Shown: positions 27,417 to 36,871, numbered from the stretch's first letter. The stretch: DNA of 64,000 bases from Paraburkholderia fungorum (GCF_902833645.1 NZ_CADFGE010000006.1:372001-436000), one strand, 5' to 3'. Notes: generated from the letters alone by a model not told the origin. Made by a program: numbers and translations.

Positions 27417-27492
27417 CGTATCTGGCTTGTGTCGGGGAGGGCGACTGGCTGCAATGTTTTGTGTCAGGAGAACATCCGGATACATTGCGATA
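27417..27492. promoter_or_regulatory. Direct repeat copy 2, putative OmpR-type operator between divergent genes
   Basis: Second copy of the 26699-26775 element, sitting upstream of the TlpA-like gene and about 160 bases before the OmpR-family regulator gene on the other strand. It carries CGTATCTGGCTTGTGTC and GATACATTGCGATAC; on the minus strand the latter reads GTATCGCAATGTATC, two half-sites ten bases apart. Likely the binding site of that regulator. Confidence 0.55.
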
Positions 27493-27654
27493 CAAAGCGT
27501 CGAGTGCGGTGCTATACAGCAGCCGGGCGCCACGGCGGAGGCCATGTGCAGACCGAACTGCTGCACGGGTCCTGCCATTGCGGAACCGTCAAATTCGAAG
27601 TTGGTACCGAGGCACACCCGGTCAATTTTTCGCTGGTGAACGCGAACCGGGTGC

Positions 27655-28425
27655 GTGTCAATCGTCGAAAGGATTGATCCATTGATTGAAAACCCAGACC
27701 ACGTGCTGATCGTCGATGACGATCGTGGCATTCGCGAGTTGCTCGCCACCTATCTCGAGAAAAACGGCATGCGCGTTTCGCTGGCCGCCAACGGCCGGCA
27801 GATGCGCGCGGTGCTCGAACAGGGTGCGCCGGATCTGATCGTGCTGGACCTGATGCTGCCGGGAGAAGACGGTCTCGTGTTATGCCGCGAACTGCGTGCT
27901 AGCAAGTTCCGCACGGTGCCGGTACTGATACTGACCGCCCGCAGCGAAGAAGCGGATCGTATTCTCGGACTGGAAATGGGCGCGGACGACTACCTGTCCA
28001 AGCCGTTTGCGGTGCGCGAACTGCTGGCACGTATCCGCTCCGTGTTGCGCCGCGCGCGGATGCTGCCACCCGGCATGCAGTTGACCGAAACCGCGCAGAT
28101 GCTCGGCTTCGGCGACTGGCGGCTCGATACCACCGCGCGCCATCTGCTCGACGCCGAGGGCACGATGGCCGCGCTGAGCGGCGCGGAGTATCGCCTGCTG
28201 CGGGTATTTCTCGATCATCCCCAACGGGTGCTGACGCGCGATCAATTGCTCAATCTGACCCAGGGCCGCCAGGCCGATCCAATCGACCGCTCGATCGATC
28301 TGCTGGTCAGCCGTTTGCGGCAACGCCTGCAGGACACTGCGCGCGAACCCCGTTACATCAAGACACTGCGCAGTGAGGGTTATGTGTTTTCGGCGGCCGT
28401 GACCATGATCGATAGCGGTCCGTGA
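27655..28425 (+). CDS. OmpR-family response regulator
   Basis: 256 residues: receiver domain (VLIVDDDRGIRELLATYLEKNG, phosphoacceptor Asp in LIVLDLMLPGEDGLVLC, Lys in DYLSKPFAVRELLARI) and a C-terminal winged HTH (EYRLLRVFLDHPQRVLTRDQLLNLTQGRQADPIDRSIDLLVSRLRQRLQD). The frame opens at GTG 27655; a TTG at 27682 preceded by AAAGG is an equally good start. No sensor kinase is adjacent. The duplicated GTATC-type sites nearby probably are its targets. Confidence 0.92.
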   Translation: MSIVERIDPLIENPDHVLIVDDDRGIRELLATYLEKNGMRVSLAANGRQMRAVLEQGAPDLIVLDLMLPGEDGLVLCRELRASKFRTVPVLILTARSEEADRILGLEMGADDYLSKPFAVRELLARIRSVLRRARMLPPGMQLTETAQMLGFGDWRLDTTARHLLDAEGTMAALSGAEYRLLRVFLDHPQRVLTRDQLLNLTQGRQADPIDRSIDLLVSRLRQRLQDTAREPRYIKTLRSEGYVFSAAVTMIDSGP

Positions 28426-28786
28426 GCCTGAATCATCTTTAAAGGTCGAGTTCGCGCATATCCAGTGTCACCATCGACGTCACGTTGCTTTTATCGCCGG
28501 CAGGACGGCAACGGTCAGTGCTGCGAAGCAGCATTATTGTCAGGTCATTCGAATTGCCAGTTCGCATCTCCGGCACGCAGGATTGCTGCACGGCCAGATA
28601 TCGCAGGGCCGACATGCGTCATGGAAGCTGACGCCACCACCTTCTATCCGCGCGTTTGCTGAGGAAAATGCGTACGCTGCATCCGTTCTGCCTCAGCCCA
28701 CGTATAGAACGTTTGCCGTCCCACCGAGGTGCTTATCGTGGCACTTGAGGAAAAGGCGTCGCGACGGCTTCCTGAGGAGATAATCC
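28426..28786. other. Intergenic region without a supported gene
   Basis: About 360 bases between the response regulator stop and the lipoprotein start. Short frames lack ribosome sites. It should hold the promoter of the lipoprotein pair; a GAGGAG ribosome site sits just before 28787. Confidence 0.45.
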
Positions 28787-29476
28787 ATGAAACGGTTCGT
28801 TGGCATCCTGTTGGCCGCGGCAGCGCTGGTGACGCTCACTGCTTGTGGCGGCGGCAATGACGTGAGTCCACCGGTGGTTCAGCACCCCGAGAATAAGGCG
28901 ATCTGGTCGGCACTCGGCGGTGACTCGGCCGCCCCGGCTGCCGTGGCCGGCGTCGTGAACGCGGCAGTCACCGGTCTATTGGCAGATCCCGTCGAGGCAC
29001 CGTATTTTGCGGCGGTAACAGGCAACACCAGCAAAAGCAGTGCGGCCCATGACACCCCCGCGCGGCTCGAAGCATGTCTTACTTTGCAGTTCGAATCGCT
29101 CCTTGGAGGGCCGTACACCTATCCCGGGCCGGTCAAGGTTACCGGTGATGTCGACGCCCAACCGGAAATGTGTCAGGACATGACGACTGCCCATAACGAC
29201 GTCGGCGTGCCCGGCTGCGTGTTCGATCAGTTCATGGTGGACCTGGTCGCGACGTTCCAGAGCAAGCTACCCGCCGCGGACTTCGCCGCGTTGACCTCGA
29301 CGACCAATGGAACCTACGCGCTCACCTCGACCAATTCCGCCGGCATCCCGGTTGGCACAAAGTTTCAATATAGTGCAGTGCCGACGCTGTTCAACCTGCG
29401 TGGCACCATCACGAGTGCTACGCCCGGCGGCCCGCTTTATCTGCCTCCTACGGTTGCGACATCATGCTCCAGCTAG
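28787..29476 (+). CDS. Putative lipoprotein of unknown function
   Basis: 229 residues with a lipoprotein signal (MKRFVGILLAAAALVTLTACGGGND; lipobox LTAC, Cys20). The mature part is rich in Ala, Thr, Gly and has several Cys residues (ARLEACLTLQFESLLGG, EMCQDMT, VPGCVFDQF), suggesting disulfides outside the cytoplasm. Strong GAGGAG before the ATG. The next gene starts 13 bases before its stop, so the two are coupled. No family recognised. Confidence 0.78.
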   Translation: MKRFVGILLAAAALVTLTACGGGNDVSPPVVQHPENKAIWSALGGDSAAPAAVAGVVNAAVTGLLADPVEAPYFAAVTGNTSKSSAAHDTPARLEACLTLQFESLLGGPYTYPGPVKVTGDVDAQPEMCQDMTTAHNDVGVPGCVFDQFMVDLVATFQSKLPAADFAALTSTTNGTYALTSTNSAGIPVGTKFQYSAVPTLFNLRGTITSATPGGPLYLPPTVATSCSS

Positions 29477-30159
29477 CGGCGGCGCGAAGCACGCGCGTTA
29501 TGGCTGGCTTCATTGCAGCGACGTGCGTCAGCGTCGCTGCGATTGGCTGGCTGCATACGTCGCACGGGCGGCAGCTTCTGGCTAAACTCGGCGTCCCGTG
29601 CCCAGTCGATACGGTCGACTCGAACGTCGTCCTGTCCATGAGGAACAACGCTATTTCCAGGCAAAGAGGCTCGATCGCGGCACCGGACCGTCCGGCACTC
29701 GGACTGCAACTCGATCGCAGTACCGAGTCGGAGGTGGCCGAACAGATGACCCGCGACAACGTGCACTGCGACGAGATTTCACGTGGTTTTCGCTATCTGC
29801 GCTGTCGCGGCGTACCGGCGCAACTGCTTCGCACAAACGGCCCGCCTGTGAGCGAAATATGGTTCAGCTTTAAACCGGACCGCACTCTCATGGCGATCAA
29901 TCTTTACCGCCGGGACATGACTGAATCAGAGACCAGGCAGAGCTGGCGGATCGCTCTGCAAAGTCTGCGCCAAGCCCTTGGCGTTCCGACGGCAATGACC
30001 GGGGATACCACCTTGACTTCTCTCATGGAAAAACCCGTGGCGGTCGCAAGGGTGGAATATGCGTATTCAGATTACGTTGCGACGGTCACAGCATCTCACT
30101 TGCCATATGGAGGCCTGGCAGTGCGAGAGCAGTATATGTCGGCAACGACTGCGCATTAA
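29464..30159 (+). CDS. Membrane-anchored hypothetical protein
   Basis: 231 residues with one N-terminal helix (VMAGFIAATCVSVAAIGWLH) and a soluble extracytoplasmic remainder with four Cys residues. It overlaps the 3' end of the lipoprotein gene. The two proteins probably work together in the envelope; I do not recognise a domain. Confidence 0.68.
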   Translation: MLQLAAARSTRVMAGFIAATCVSVAAIGWLHTSHGRQLLAKLGVPCPVDTVDSNVVLSMRNNAISRQRGSIAAPDRPALGLQLDRSTESEVAEQMTRDNVHCDEISRGFRYLRCRGVPAQLLRTNGPPVSEIWFSFKPDRTLMAINLYRRDMTESETRQSWRIALQSLRQALGVPTAMTGDTTLTSLMEKPVAVARVEYAYSDYVATVTASHLPYGGLAVREQYMSATTAH

Positions 30160-30436
30160 GGATGGATGCTTGAAGGGGGCGCCCGACATCACGTCGGGTC
30201 TTCCTCGAGCGTGCCTGCGTCGTGTCGTCCGGGAGCGCTGACAAGGTAGCGGCGACCGGGTTTTCAAGGTCGACCTCCGTTGACTCATTACTATAGTTTG
30301 CATATGAGCGTCGACTCCGAAGCGCTCATGTCTCGCGAGGGCGGCACAGCGCTGCAGCCAAATGGATTTCCGCGGCACAGCCACCCACGCGTCGTGTCGC
30401 GGAACTTCCCGAATATGCCCACTTATCTGAGTCGAT

Positions 30437-32449
30437 TCAGAACGGCCACCAGCCAAAACCACCGCTGTTACCCTCGCCGTTGCCGTCGTGATTATCTCCG
30501 CGATTTCCATTGAAATGGAACGAGTCGAAGAGATCGCCGATAGCCGGGGAGTTGGTCGGTACGTACGGATTGCCCGGGAGCTGTACCGGATTCGGCAGAT
30601 TGTCGCGGCTGCGCGATGTGATCGGAGACAGGGACCAGTTGCGATCGATGAACTTGACGATCGACGCATGATCCGCATATTCATGTACCACACGTCCGCC
30701 GCGGGAATACGGCGACACCACGATCAGCGGAATGCGCGGACCGTCGCCGAAAAAATCTACCGGCTGGATGTAGCCCGAATCGTAGTAGCCGCCGCCTTCG
30801 TCTGTGGTGATCAGGATCGCTGTTGACGCCCACAGCCTCGGGTTGGCCTGGACCGCATCGACAAGCTTATGCACGAAACCCTCGTACAGACCGAACTTCG
30901 ACGATTCAGGATGCCCGTCCAGCAGACCACCCGGCTTCACGAACGACACGGCCGGCAAGGTCCCGGCCGTGATATCCGCATAGAGGTCGGTCGTGTCCTG
31001 CAGGTGCGCAGCGACTAGCGCCGGATTGCTCATGATTGCGGTTTCGTAGAGAAACGGATTGCAGATGTTGCAGTAGACGCTCGTGGACGGATTGCTGACG
31101 AATGTCTTCCAGCCTTCGCCGTAATACTTCCATGATACGTTTTTCGCCAGCAGTGAATCCGCGATCGTACGGACCGGCGAAGGCGGAATCGTGAAGGGAC
31201 TGCTCGTGTTGACGCTGCCGTCGCCGTTATAGCCTGGGTTGTAGTTGTTGAGCAGATAGTAGGTATTGGCCGCGCAGTTCGCGTCGGGGTGATAGGGCAG
31301 CGTGCCCAGGTAATGGCGGATCGCGCCTACCCCTGGCTGCTTCGGGTCAGAACAGTTGCTGTATGTACCCCCTGAGTAACCGTCCTGCGTGTACCAGTTG
31401 TCTGTGCCTGCCAGTGGATGAGGATTTTCGATCTGATTGGCGGGCGGAGTCGCAGCGTTGCCGTTGCCATCGGTGTAGTAGAGCGCATCAGCCGTACCGA
31501 TCATGATGCTGTTCGCACCGGTGCCGCCCATCACCGGTTGGTGATAGTTGTCGCTGATCGTGTATTGACGCGCGAGTTCGGTGAAATAGGGCATATCGCC
31601 GGTATTCACGTTGTAATAGCCGAGTGCTGTCGATCCTTCGCCTGTCGTCTGGTCGGTGAAGTTGGCTGGCTTCGGTTTGCCATTCGAGCCGGCGCCGACC
31701 GATGTTTCGACCCACGCGAACAGGTCCATTCGGCAGCCGCTGGGGTTGTCGTAGGTCGCCTGCGAGACGTTACAGTCAGACTGCTGCCAGTTCTGATAGA
31801 AGCGGTGCACCGGGCTATTCATGTATTGATCGTAGTCCGGACCCACTCGCGAAATCTGGTAGGGGCCGTTCGGCAGGTTGAAGGTGTTTGCGCCAAAGCG
31901 TGTATCCGGTACCTGCTGCGGCAAGCCCGACGCGCCGGTCGTCAGATGCATGACGTCCTGTGGCAGGAGTGTCGTCCCTTCTGCCGCCTGCGCCGCTGCA
32001 AGGGTTGCGAAGGGCGGGGGGCTGGTGTCGCTCGGGGCGGTTGCCACAAAGCCCGTGTTGGGTGCCGGCAGTACCGTATAGAGCTTCTTGCCGGAAGGGC
32101 TCAGATCGAAACGATTAGGGTTGTCGGCTTTCGCGGTGTACTGTGCGGCTACTGCGAAATTGGGTCCGGGTTTGCCGTCCTGCGTGATGATGCCTTTCGA
32201 GAGCAGATTCGATACCGTTTGCCCACGTCGCGGGGTGTAGGCGCCGAACACATGATCGAAGGTACGGTTTTCGCCCACGACAACGATCACATGCTTGATC
32301 GGCGAGGTCGTTTGAATGGAGGTCGCGTCAGGCTGTTGACTGGCGGAAATGGCAGGGTAGAGTGCGGTGCCGAGCGCCAGTGCAGATGCGCTGCACGTCA
32401 GAATGGCTTGCACGAAGGGTTTTCGTGGGATGGTAGCAATACGCTTCAT
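30437..32449 (-). CDS. Secreted phosphoesterase, phospholipase C/acid phosphatase family
   Basis: 670 residues. A signal peptide (MKRIATIPRKPFVQAILTCSASALALGTALYPAISAS) is followed by IKHVIVVVGENRTFDHVFGAYTPRRGQTVSNLL, the signature start of the phosphoesterase family that includes bacterial phospholipase C and AcpA. Later motifs are YTISDNYHQPVMGGTGANSIMIG, ILITTDEGGGYYDSGY and GPRIPLIVVSPYSRGGRVVHEYADHASIVKFIDRNW, which supply metal and catalytic residues. The C-terminus is Gly/Asn-rich. The ATG with GGAGAGATCC upstream was chosen. Single gene. Substrate (phospholipid or phosphomonoester) not resolved. Confidence 0.9.
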   Translation of the reverse strand: MKRIATIPRKPFVQAILTCSASALALGTALYPAISASQQPDATSIQTTSPIKHVIVVVGENRTFDHVFGAYTPRRGQTVSNLLSKGIITQDGKPGPNFAVAAQYTAKADNPNRFDLSPSGKKLYTVLPAPNTGFVATAPSDTSPPPFATLAAAQAAEGTTLLPQDVMHLTTGASGLPQQVPDTRFGANTFNLPNGPYQISRVGPDYDQYMNSPVHRFYQNWQQSDCNVSQATYDNPSGCRMDLFAWVETSVGAGSNGKPKPANFTDQTTGEGSTALGYYNVNTGDMPYFTELARQYTISDNYHQPVMGGTGANSIMIGTADALYYTDGNGNAATPPANQIENPHPLAGTDNWYTQDGYSGGTYSNCSDPKQPGVGAIRHYLGTLPYHPDANCAANTYYLLNNYNPGYNGDGSVNTSSPFTIPPSPVRTIADSLLAKNVSWKYYGEGWKTFVSNPSTSVYCNICNPFLYETAIMSNPALVAAHLQDTTDLYADITAGTLPAVSFVKPGGLLDGHPESSKFGLYEGFVHKLVDAVQANPRLWASTAILITTDEGGGYYDSGYIQPVDFFGDGPRIPLIVVSPYSRGGRVVHEYADHASIVKFIDRNWSLSPITSRSRDNLPNPVQLPGNPYVPTNSPAIGDLFDSFHFNGNRGDNHDGNGEGNSGGFGWWPF

Positions 32450-33251
32450 GGATCTCTCCAACGGGATTGACACAGGGCACACCGGGTGGCAGCGAGCGCA
32501 ATGTGCCGCTTACGGCATGCTGTTTTTCATTACCGCGCGTTACAACGGAGGTAACGTTAGGCTTGCTGTGTGTCCACCAGGAGTTGGAAAGATGTCCGTA
32601 CCGCGCGAGTCATGTGACGTGGATGACAAATGGCCTTCGATTCATTACAAACGGCGGTGAGATCGACGGACGCGCGTCTGGAAGCGAGTGAAGACGCTCG
32701 CTGATCCGTCAGCACTTCGAGCTCCCGATACATCAGATCAGATGAGCGCTGAACGTCATTGCGCCATACCAAAAGAACGCCTCGGCACGTAGCATTGCTG
32801 GACCGCCTACGCCCCAATCTGGAAGGTTAACTGATAAGGATAACGTACTGTGCGAGCTGTTGGCCGATCGGGTCGGCCGGATGACTGCCGGCCATGTAGC
32901 GCAAGCCTGATGCGCACCGTTGCTTTGATGCGGGACCAAACGCGGTGGAGGGCAATGCAACCTCGGAAGAATGAGTCGTCCGACGCGGTCTACCTCGAGC
33001 AAAAACTCGACCGCGTCCGGGCGGAATAGACCTATTTGGCGCGCGATCACTGTTGCGGCTGAGCAACTCGCTATACAAACAAATGGCACTCCAAACCGTT
33101 TCTCCATAGGTCGCAAAGCCAGATCGCAGCTCAAATGTTGCGGTTTGATGAAATGGTTGTTTCCTAATTTTTCAGGGCGATTCAGTTTCTGCGCCGGACA
33201 CGGCTATAGACTGGCTCCGATTGTTCCTTTCACGTCATGGGGTCTTATGTC
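32450..33251. other. Intergenic region without a supported gene
   Basis: About 800 bases between divergently transcribed phosphoesterase and porin genes. Open frames on the minus strand near 32733-33134 lack a ribosome site and family resemblance. It must contain both promoters. I see no RNA gene or repeat. Confidence 0.45.
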
Positions 33252-34436
33252 ATGAAGAAGATTTCCCTCGTCGTCACGCTTATCGGAGCGTCTGCAGCGT
33301 CCGCTGCCAACGCGCAGAGTTCGGTCACCCTCTACGGCCTGATCGACGCGGGCATCGCCTATACGAACAACGTTCAGAATGGCACACCCAGCCACGGTAG
33401 CTCGCGCGTCGCACTCGCAAGCGGCAATATCAGCGGCAGCCGCTTCGGTCTGCGCGGTGCGGAAGATCTCGGCGGCGGCCTCAAGGCTATCTTCGTGCTC
33501 GAAAACGGTTTCAACGTCAACAACGGCGCGCTCGGCCAGGGCGGTCGCATGTTCGGCCGTCAAGCATTCGTTGGCCTGAGCCAGGCTCAGTACGGCACCG
33601 TCACGATGGGCCGCCAGTATGACTCGATGGTCGACTACGTCTCACCGTTGTCCGGCACGGCAGGCACGTTCGGCGACGCGGGCTTCGCACACGTGTACGA
33701 CAACGACAACCTGCAACACTCTGTCCGCATGAGCAACTCGGTCAAGTACTCGAGTGTCAACTACGCCGGCCTCCAGTTCGGCGCCCTGTACGCGTTCAGC
33801 AACAGCACCAGCTTCGCGGTCGACCGCGCGTACAGTGCCGGCGCGAGCTACAGCAACGGCCCGCTGCGACTGGCCGCAGCCTACCTCCAGATCAACGGCT
33901 CGGGGGCTGCGAGCACCCCTGCGGGCACGGCCAATCAGAACGTCGCGGCTGACCCGAGCGAGTTCAAGTCGACCGCTGGCGGCGGCAATCTGACGGCGGA
34001 TGTGCAGCGCACGGTTGGTGCGGGCGTCGGCTATACGTTCGGCCCGGCGGCGGTCAACTTCGTCTACACGCACAGCCAGTTCCAGAACACGTCCGCGTTC
34101 GGCCTGAACCCGGCAGGCGGTTCGACGCACTTCGACAACTATGAACTGAATGTCAAGTACACACTCACGCCGGCGCTGAATCTCGGCCTCATGGATACGT
34201 TCACGGACGGTCACCTGAACGGTGTGAGCAAGTCGAACTTCGCCACCGATCCGAAGTGGAACCAGGTCAACGCGATTGCTCGCTACTCGCTGTCGAAGCG
34301 CACGGAAGTATACGCTGAGGCGATGTACCAGCACGCGATCGGCAACCACAATGTCGCAACGATGTATAACGCCGGCGGTAACTCGGCGACGAGCAATCAG
34401 GTGATGGGCGCCGTCGGCATGCTCACCCGCTTCTAA
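33252..34436 (+). CDS. Outer-membrane porin (Gram-negative porin family)
   Basis: 394 residues: signal peptide MKKISLVVTLIGASAASAANA, then QSSVTLYGLIDAGIAYTNN, the usual first strand of Burkholderia trimeric porins. The PEFGGLR-like RFGLRGAEDLGGGLKAIFVLENGFNVNNGALGQGGRMFGRQAFVGLSQ segment and the final aromatic ...AVGMLTRF are diagnostic. The ATG at 33252 is preferred to the in-frame start five codons upstream. A terminator follows. Confidence 0.95.
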   Translation: MKKISLVVTLIGASAASAANAQSSVTLYGLIDAGIAYTNNVQNGTPSHGSSRVALASGNISGSRFGLRGAEDLGGGLKAIFVLENGFNVNNGALGQGGRMFGRQAFVGLSQAQYGTVTMGRQYDSMVDYVSPLSGTAGTFGDAGFAHVYDNDNLQHSVRMSNSVKYSSVNYAGLQFGALYAFSNSTSFAVDRAYSAGASYSNGPLRLAAAYLQINGSGAASTPAGTANQNVAADPSEFKSTAGGGNLTADVQRTVGAGVGYTFGPAAVNFVYTHSQFQNTSAFGLNPAGGSTHFDNYELNVKYTLTPALNLGLMDTFTDGHLNGVSKSNFATDPKWNQVNAIARYSLSKRTEVYAEAMYQHAIGNHNVATMYNAGGNSATSNQVMGAVGMLTRF

Positions 34437-34534
34437 GTGGCCGTCAGAACTATCGTCCTGCGGCCATCGGGATGAATCGTTGTACAACGACGGCAGGACG
34501 AGGCAAACCGCAGTCGGCTCCGGCGTAATAATTT

Positions 34535-34560
34535 GCCCGCCATCCTGGCGGGCTCCTTTT
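34535..34560 (+). terminator. Rho-independent terminator after the porin gene
   Basis: Eight-pair stem GCCCGCCA/TGGCGGGC with a three-base loop, followed by TCCTTTT, about 100 bases after the porin stop. Confidence 0.8.
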
Positions 34561-34773
34561 CATCTGCCGCCGAGCGACTCTCTGGATTTTTGCTTACCGA
34601 ACTGCTCAGCAGTCTTGATTTCATTACCAGAGCTTAGGCAGGTGGCGCTTCGCACAAAGGGCGAGTCGAAAAGGTATCGACCTGATTCCAATTGAGGCCG
34701 TTGAAAGGAAGCGTCAGTGCGACCGTTCATGTCACGGCCATTTCAAGATGTCGTGGTGGCAGCTATATAGAAA

Positions 34774-36364
34774 TGTCGGGTTTTGACGTTGAGTTTGACT
34801 CTGTCTTTAACGGTTTGAATCTCACACAGCGTTGAAGGACGGCGCGTGAACGGGCAGGGCGTGTCAGTCCGTTCAGACAGATCCTGCAGACCGACGGCCA
34901 GGTTTGCGTGTTTGGTTCGGCTGCCTGCGTTGCGCCAGCTGCACGATCACACCATCAACATCGGCCTGTGTGAACTCGCGCTGCTTCTTCGTGCCACTTT
35001 TGCGCTGGTCAGGCTGGACCGCCTCGCCACGGTTCGTGCGCGACGGCGAGCCCGATGCGCGCCGGTTGTCGCGCTGCGCCTGTAGCGCCTGTGCGACCTG
35101 CAGTGCATGACCGAGCCGCTTGTGTTCGATCACCGCGCCCTGATCGATCGCGGCGAGCCGGTCGTGAGGCACGCAGGGAAGGGCCGAGCCGTTCGCCCTC
35201 ACCTCGATGCGCCCGTCCGGATACTCCCACACGTCGATATACCGGTGGATCAGTTTGCGGTTCGCCGGCGTGTCCTCCAGCAGGTACATCACGCGGTCGT
35301 ACTGCACCGTCAGCGACTTCGTCACACGCCGCAGTTCGCGCCAGGTCAGCAGCGCGTCCAGATCCTCATCGTCACGCAATGGCCGGTGCGCGTCGAACGT
35401 GCTCTTCGGGGGTTTCGCAAAGTGCGCGTTATACGATGCGATGAAGGCGGGCGCATACGCGTTCGCGGCGTCAATGGTACGGATGCCGCGCAGCCGCAGC
35501 TCCTTCACCAGCCGGTCCTGCAGCGTCAGGTGGGCGCGCTCGACGCGGCCCTTCGCGGAGCTGCTGTTCGCGCACCACGTGTCGATGTTCAGCTCGTACA
35601 TCGCCCGGCCAAAGTGCGTGACGCCGCGCTCGCCGGTCTGCGTGTGCGTCGAGCGGAACACGCTCGCCTTGTCGCTGTAGAACGCCACCGGCTTGCCATA
35701 GCGTTCCAGATACCCGCGCGTTGCCTCGAAGTAGCTGAAGGTCGACTCGGTCGCCGTGAAATGCAGCGCCATCAGCCGGCTGGTCGCATCGTCGACATAC
35801 ACCAGCAGCGTGCACGCCGGCGCCCGTTCCTCGAACCACGGATGCTCGCTGCCGTCGATCTGCACCAGCTCGCCCAGACACGCGCGCCGGGCCCGCGGCT
35901 GGTAGACCTTCGGCGGGCGCTGCCGGCGCGGAATCCACAGCCCGGCATCCGTCATCAGATGCCGCACGGTTTCCTTCGACAGTGTGATCCCGTGGCATTC
36001 GTGCAGCTTCTCGCAGGCGAGCGTCGGTCCGAAATCGGCGTAGCGCTCGCGGATCAGCGCCAGGGCCTGAGGACACAGATTGACGGGCAACTGATGATTG
36101 CCCGGGCGGCCACGTCGGCGTGAAACAAGTCCTGCAGCACCTTCGCATCGATACCGGTTAGCCAGCCGCTCAACCTGGCGCCGGCTCAGTCCGAGCCGCT
36201 CGGCAGCCCGCCAGGGCATCAGCCGCTCTTCAACGACCGCCTGGATAACCTTCAGTCGATCCAGTTCGCGCATGCTCATGGTGATCGTTCCGGGTTGGGC
36301 CACGATGGACTCCGGCAGTCAGAACCGGCATCCAGCATGAGCCGAAAAAGCCCCAGCTACGACA
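34774..36364 (-). mobile_element. ISNCY/IS1202-like insertion sequence
   Basis: An element of about 1.6 kb holding one transposase gene. Only short terminal identity is visible: TGTCG at 34774 and its complement CGACA ending at 36364, with weak match beyond. No clear target duplication, so the ends are tentative. The right end lies 25 bases from the dif-like site that bounds the provirus. Confidence 0.6.
34873..36279 (-). CDS. ISNCY-family (IS1202 group) transposase
   Basis: 468 residues. An N-terminal HTH (MSMRELDRLKVIQAVVEERLMPWRAAERLGLSRRQVERLANRY) precedes a DDE integrase core: first Asp in LGELVQIDGSEHPWFE, second in LLVYVDDATSRL, Glu in SSSAKGRVERAHLTLQDRLVKEL. The tail is basic. The ATG at 36279 has an upstream GGA; the frame itself is open further. 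It appears intact, so the element may be active. Confidence 0.9.
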   Translation of the reverse strand: MSMRELDRLKVIQAVVEERLMPWRAAERLGLSRRQVERLANRYRCEGAAGLVSRRRGRPGNHQLPVNLCPQALALIRERYADFGPTLACEKLHECHGITLSKETVRHLMTDAGLWIPRRQRPPKVYQPRARRACLGELVQIDGSEHPWFEERAPACTLLVYVDDATSRLMALHFTATESTFSYFEATRGYLERYGKPVAFYSDKASVFRSTHTQTGERGVTHFGRAMYELNIDTWCANSSSAKGRVERAHLTLQDRLVKELRLRGIRTIDAANAYAPAFIASYNAHFAKPPKSTFDAHRPLRDDEDLDALLTWRELRRVTKSLTVQYDRVMYLLEDTPANRKLIHRYIDVWEYPDGRIEVRANGSALPCVPHDRLAAIDQGAVIEHKRLGHALQVAQALQAQRDNRRASGSPSRTNRGEAVQPDQRKSGTKKQREFTQADVDGVIVQLAQRRQPNQTRKPGRRSAGSV

Positions 36365-36388
36365 TTACAACTTTGCTCTTACACACGA

Positions 36389-36416
36389 TTTGTTGATAAT
36401 TTATCTTATGTCAAGT
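36389..36416 (+). other. attL: dif-like Xer recombination site (left end of the provirus)
   Basis: Three parts with the exact dif architecture: an 11-base XerC-type arm TTTGTTGATAA, a 6-base centre TTTATC, and an 11-base XerD-type arm TTATGTCAAGT. The E. coli dif arms end CATAA and begin TTATGTTAAAT, so both arms agree well. The centre plus nine bases of the XerD arm (TTTATCTTATGTCAA, 36400-36414) recur at 47648-47662. The XerC arm here is host-like. Confidence 0.8.
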
Positions 36417-36501
36417 CGCGAAAGCGTCGCGCACGGGACACAGTATCAACCCTCGCTTACGCCGCTTAAGCTTGAAATAAGGTAGATGAAATGCCTCTAA
36501 T

Positions 36502-36526
36502 CCCCGCTTAGACAGCGGGGTTTTTT
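36502..36526 (+). terminator. Terminator of the viral repressor transcript (circular form)
   Basis: Perfect six-pair stem CCCCGC/GCGGGG, seven-base loop, then six T residues. In the circular genome it lies 33 bases after the repressor's restored viral stop codon at 36469, so it should end that transcript. Confidence 0.8.
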
Positions 36527-36757
36527 ATGCTCGATCTATTCGGCCAAGTCGTTGTTTCGTATGACGATTTAGATGCGTGGGTGTCCGCTCTTGCACCTGG
36601 CTTCGCCGGCAACGAATACCGCCGCGCCTACTACATCAAACACTGGAACGTCGCCGACAAGGTCGCCCGCGCCAAGCTGGCCGGCACGTTCGACGCCACC
36701 ATAGAAAACGCCCGCGCGCGGCGGGCGTTTCTGGCAAGACGGTTCGGCCTGCGTTAG
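36527..36757 (+). CDS. Small viral protein of unknown function, rightward
   Basis: 76 residues, MLDLFGQVVVSYDDLDAWVSALAPGFAGNEYRRAYYIKHWNVADKVARAKLAGTFDATIENARARRAFLARRFGLR. Codons are strongly GC-ended in this frame, which supports coding. The C-terminal half is basic. The ATG abuts the T-run of the terminator, so the true start or promoter is uncertain. It converges with the leftward structural operon, overlapping the last gene there by four bases. Function unknown. Confidence 0.55.
   Translation: MLDLFGQVVVSYDDLDAWVSALAPGFAGNEYRRAYYIKHWNVADKVARAKLAGTFDATIENARARRAFLARRFGLR
36705..36730 (-). terminator. Terminator for the leftward late operon, inside the 76-residue gene
   Basis: A perfect ten-pair stem (AAACGCCCGC/GCGGGCGTTT, loop GCGCG). 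On the minus strand it ends in GTTTTC, 24 bases past the stop of the last leftward gene. It is embedded in the convergent rightward gene. Confidence 0.6.
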
Positions 36758-36861
36758 GTCGTCGCGGTCGTGCTGGTCTTGGCCATCTTCGCGCGATACC
36801 AGAAGAAACCGTACAGCAGTGCGGCCCCAATGGCGGCGGATTTCCATTCGACTTTAGGCAT
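36754..36861 (-). CDS. 35-residue viral membrane protein
   Basis: MPKVEWKSAAIGAALLYGFFWYRAKMAKTSTTATT: one helix (about residues 8-23) followed by a basic then Thr-rich tail. CGGAG ribosome site upstream. Last gene of the leftward block; a probable component of the virion membrane. Confidence 0.65.
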   Translation of the reverse strand: MPKVEWKSAAIGAALLYGFFWYRAKMAKTSTTATT

Positions 36862-36871
36862 GGTTTCTCCG

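Noticed and set aside
31418..32470. Rightward 350-codon frame opposite the phosphoesterase
   Set aside because: Shadow of the phosphoesterase gene; no ribosome site or family resemblance.
32733..33134. Leftward 133-codon frame in the porin upstream region
   Set aside because: No start signal and unconvincing composition; left as intergenic.
34774..36364. Exact IS ends with target duplication
   Set aside because: Only five to seven terminal bases agree and no duplicated flank could be found, so the ends are given as tentative.
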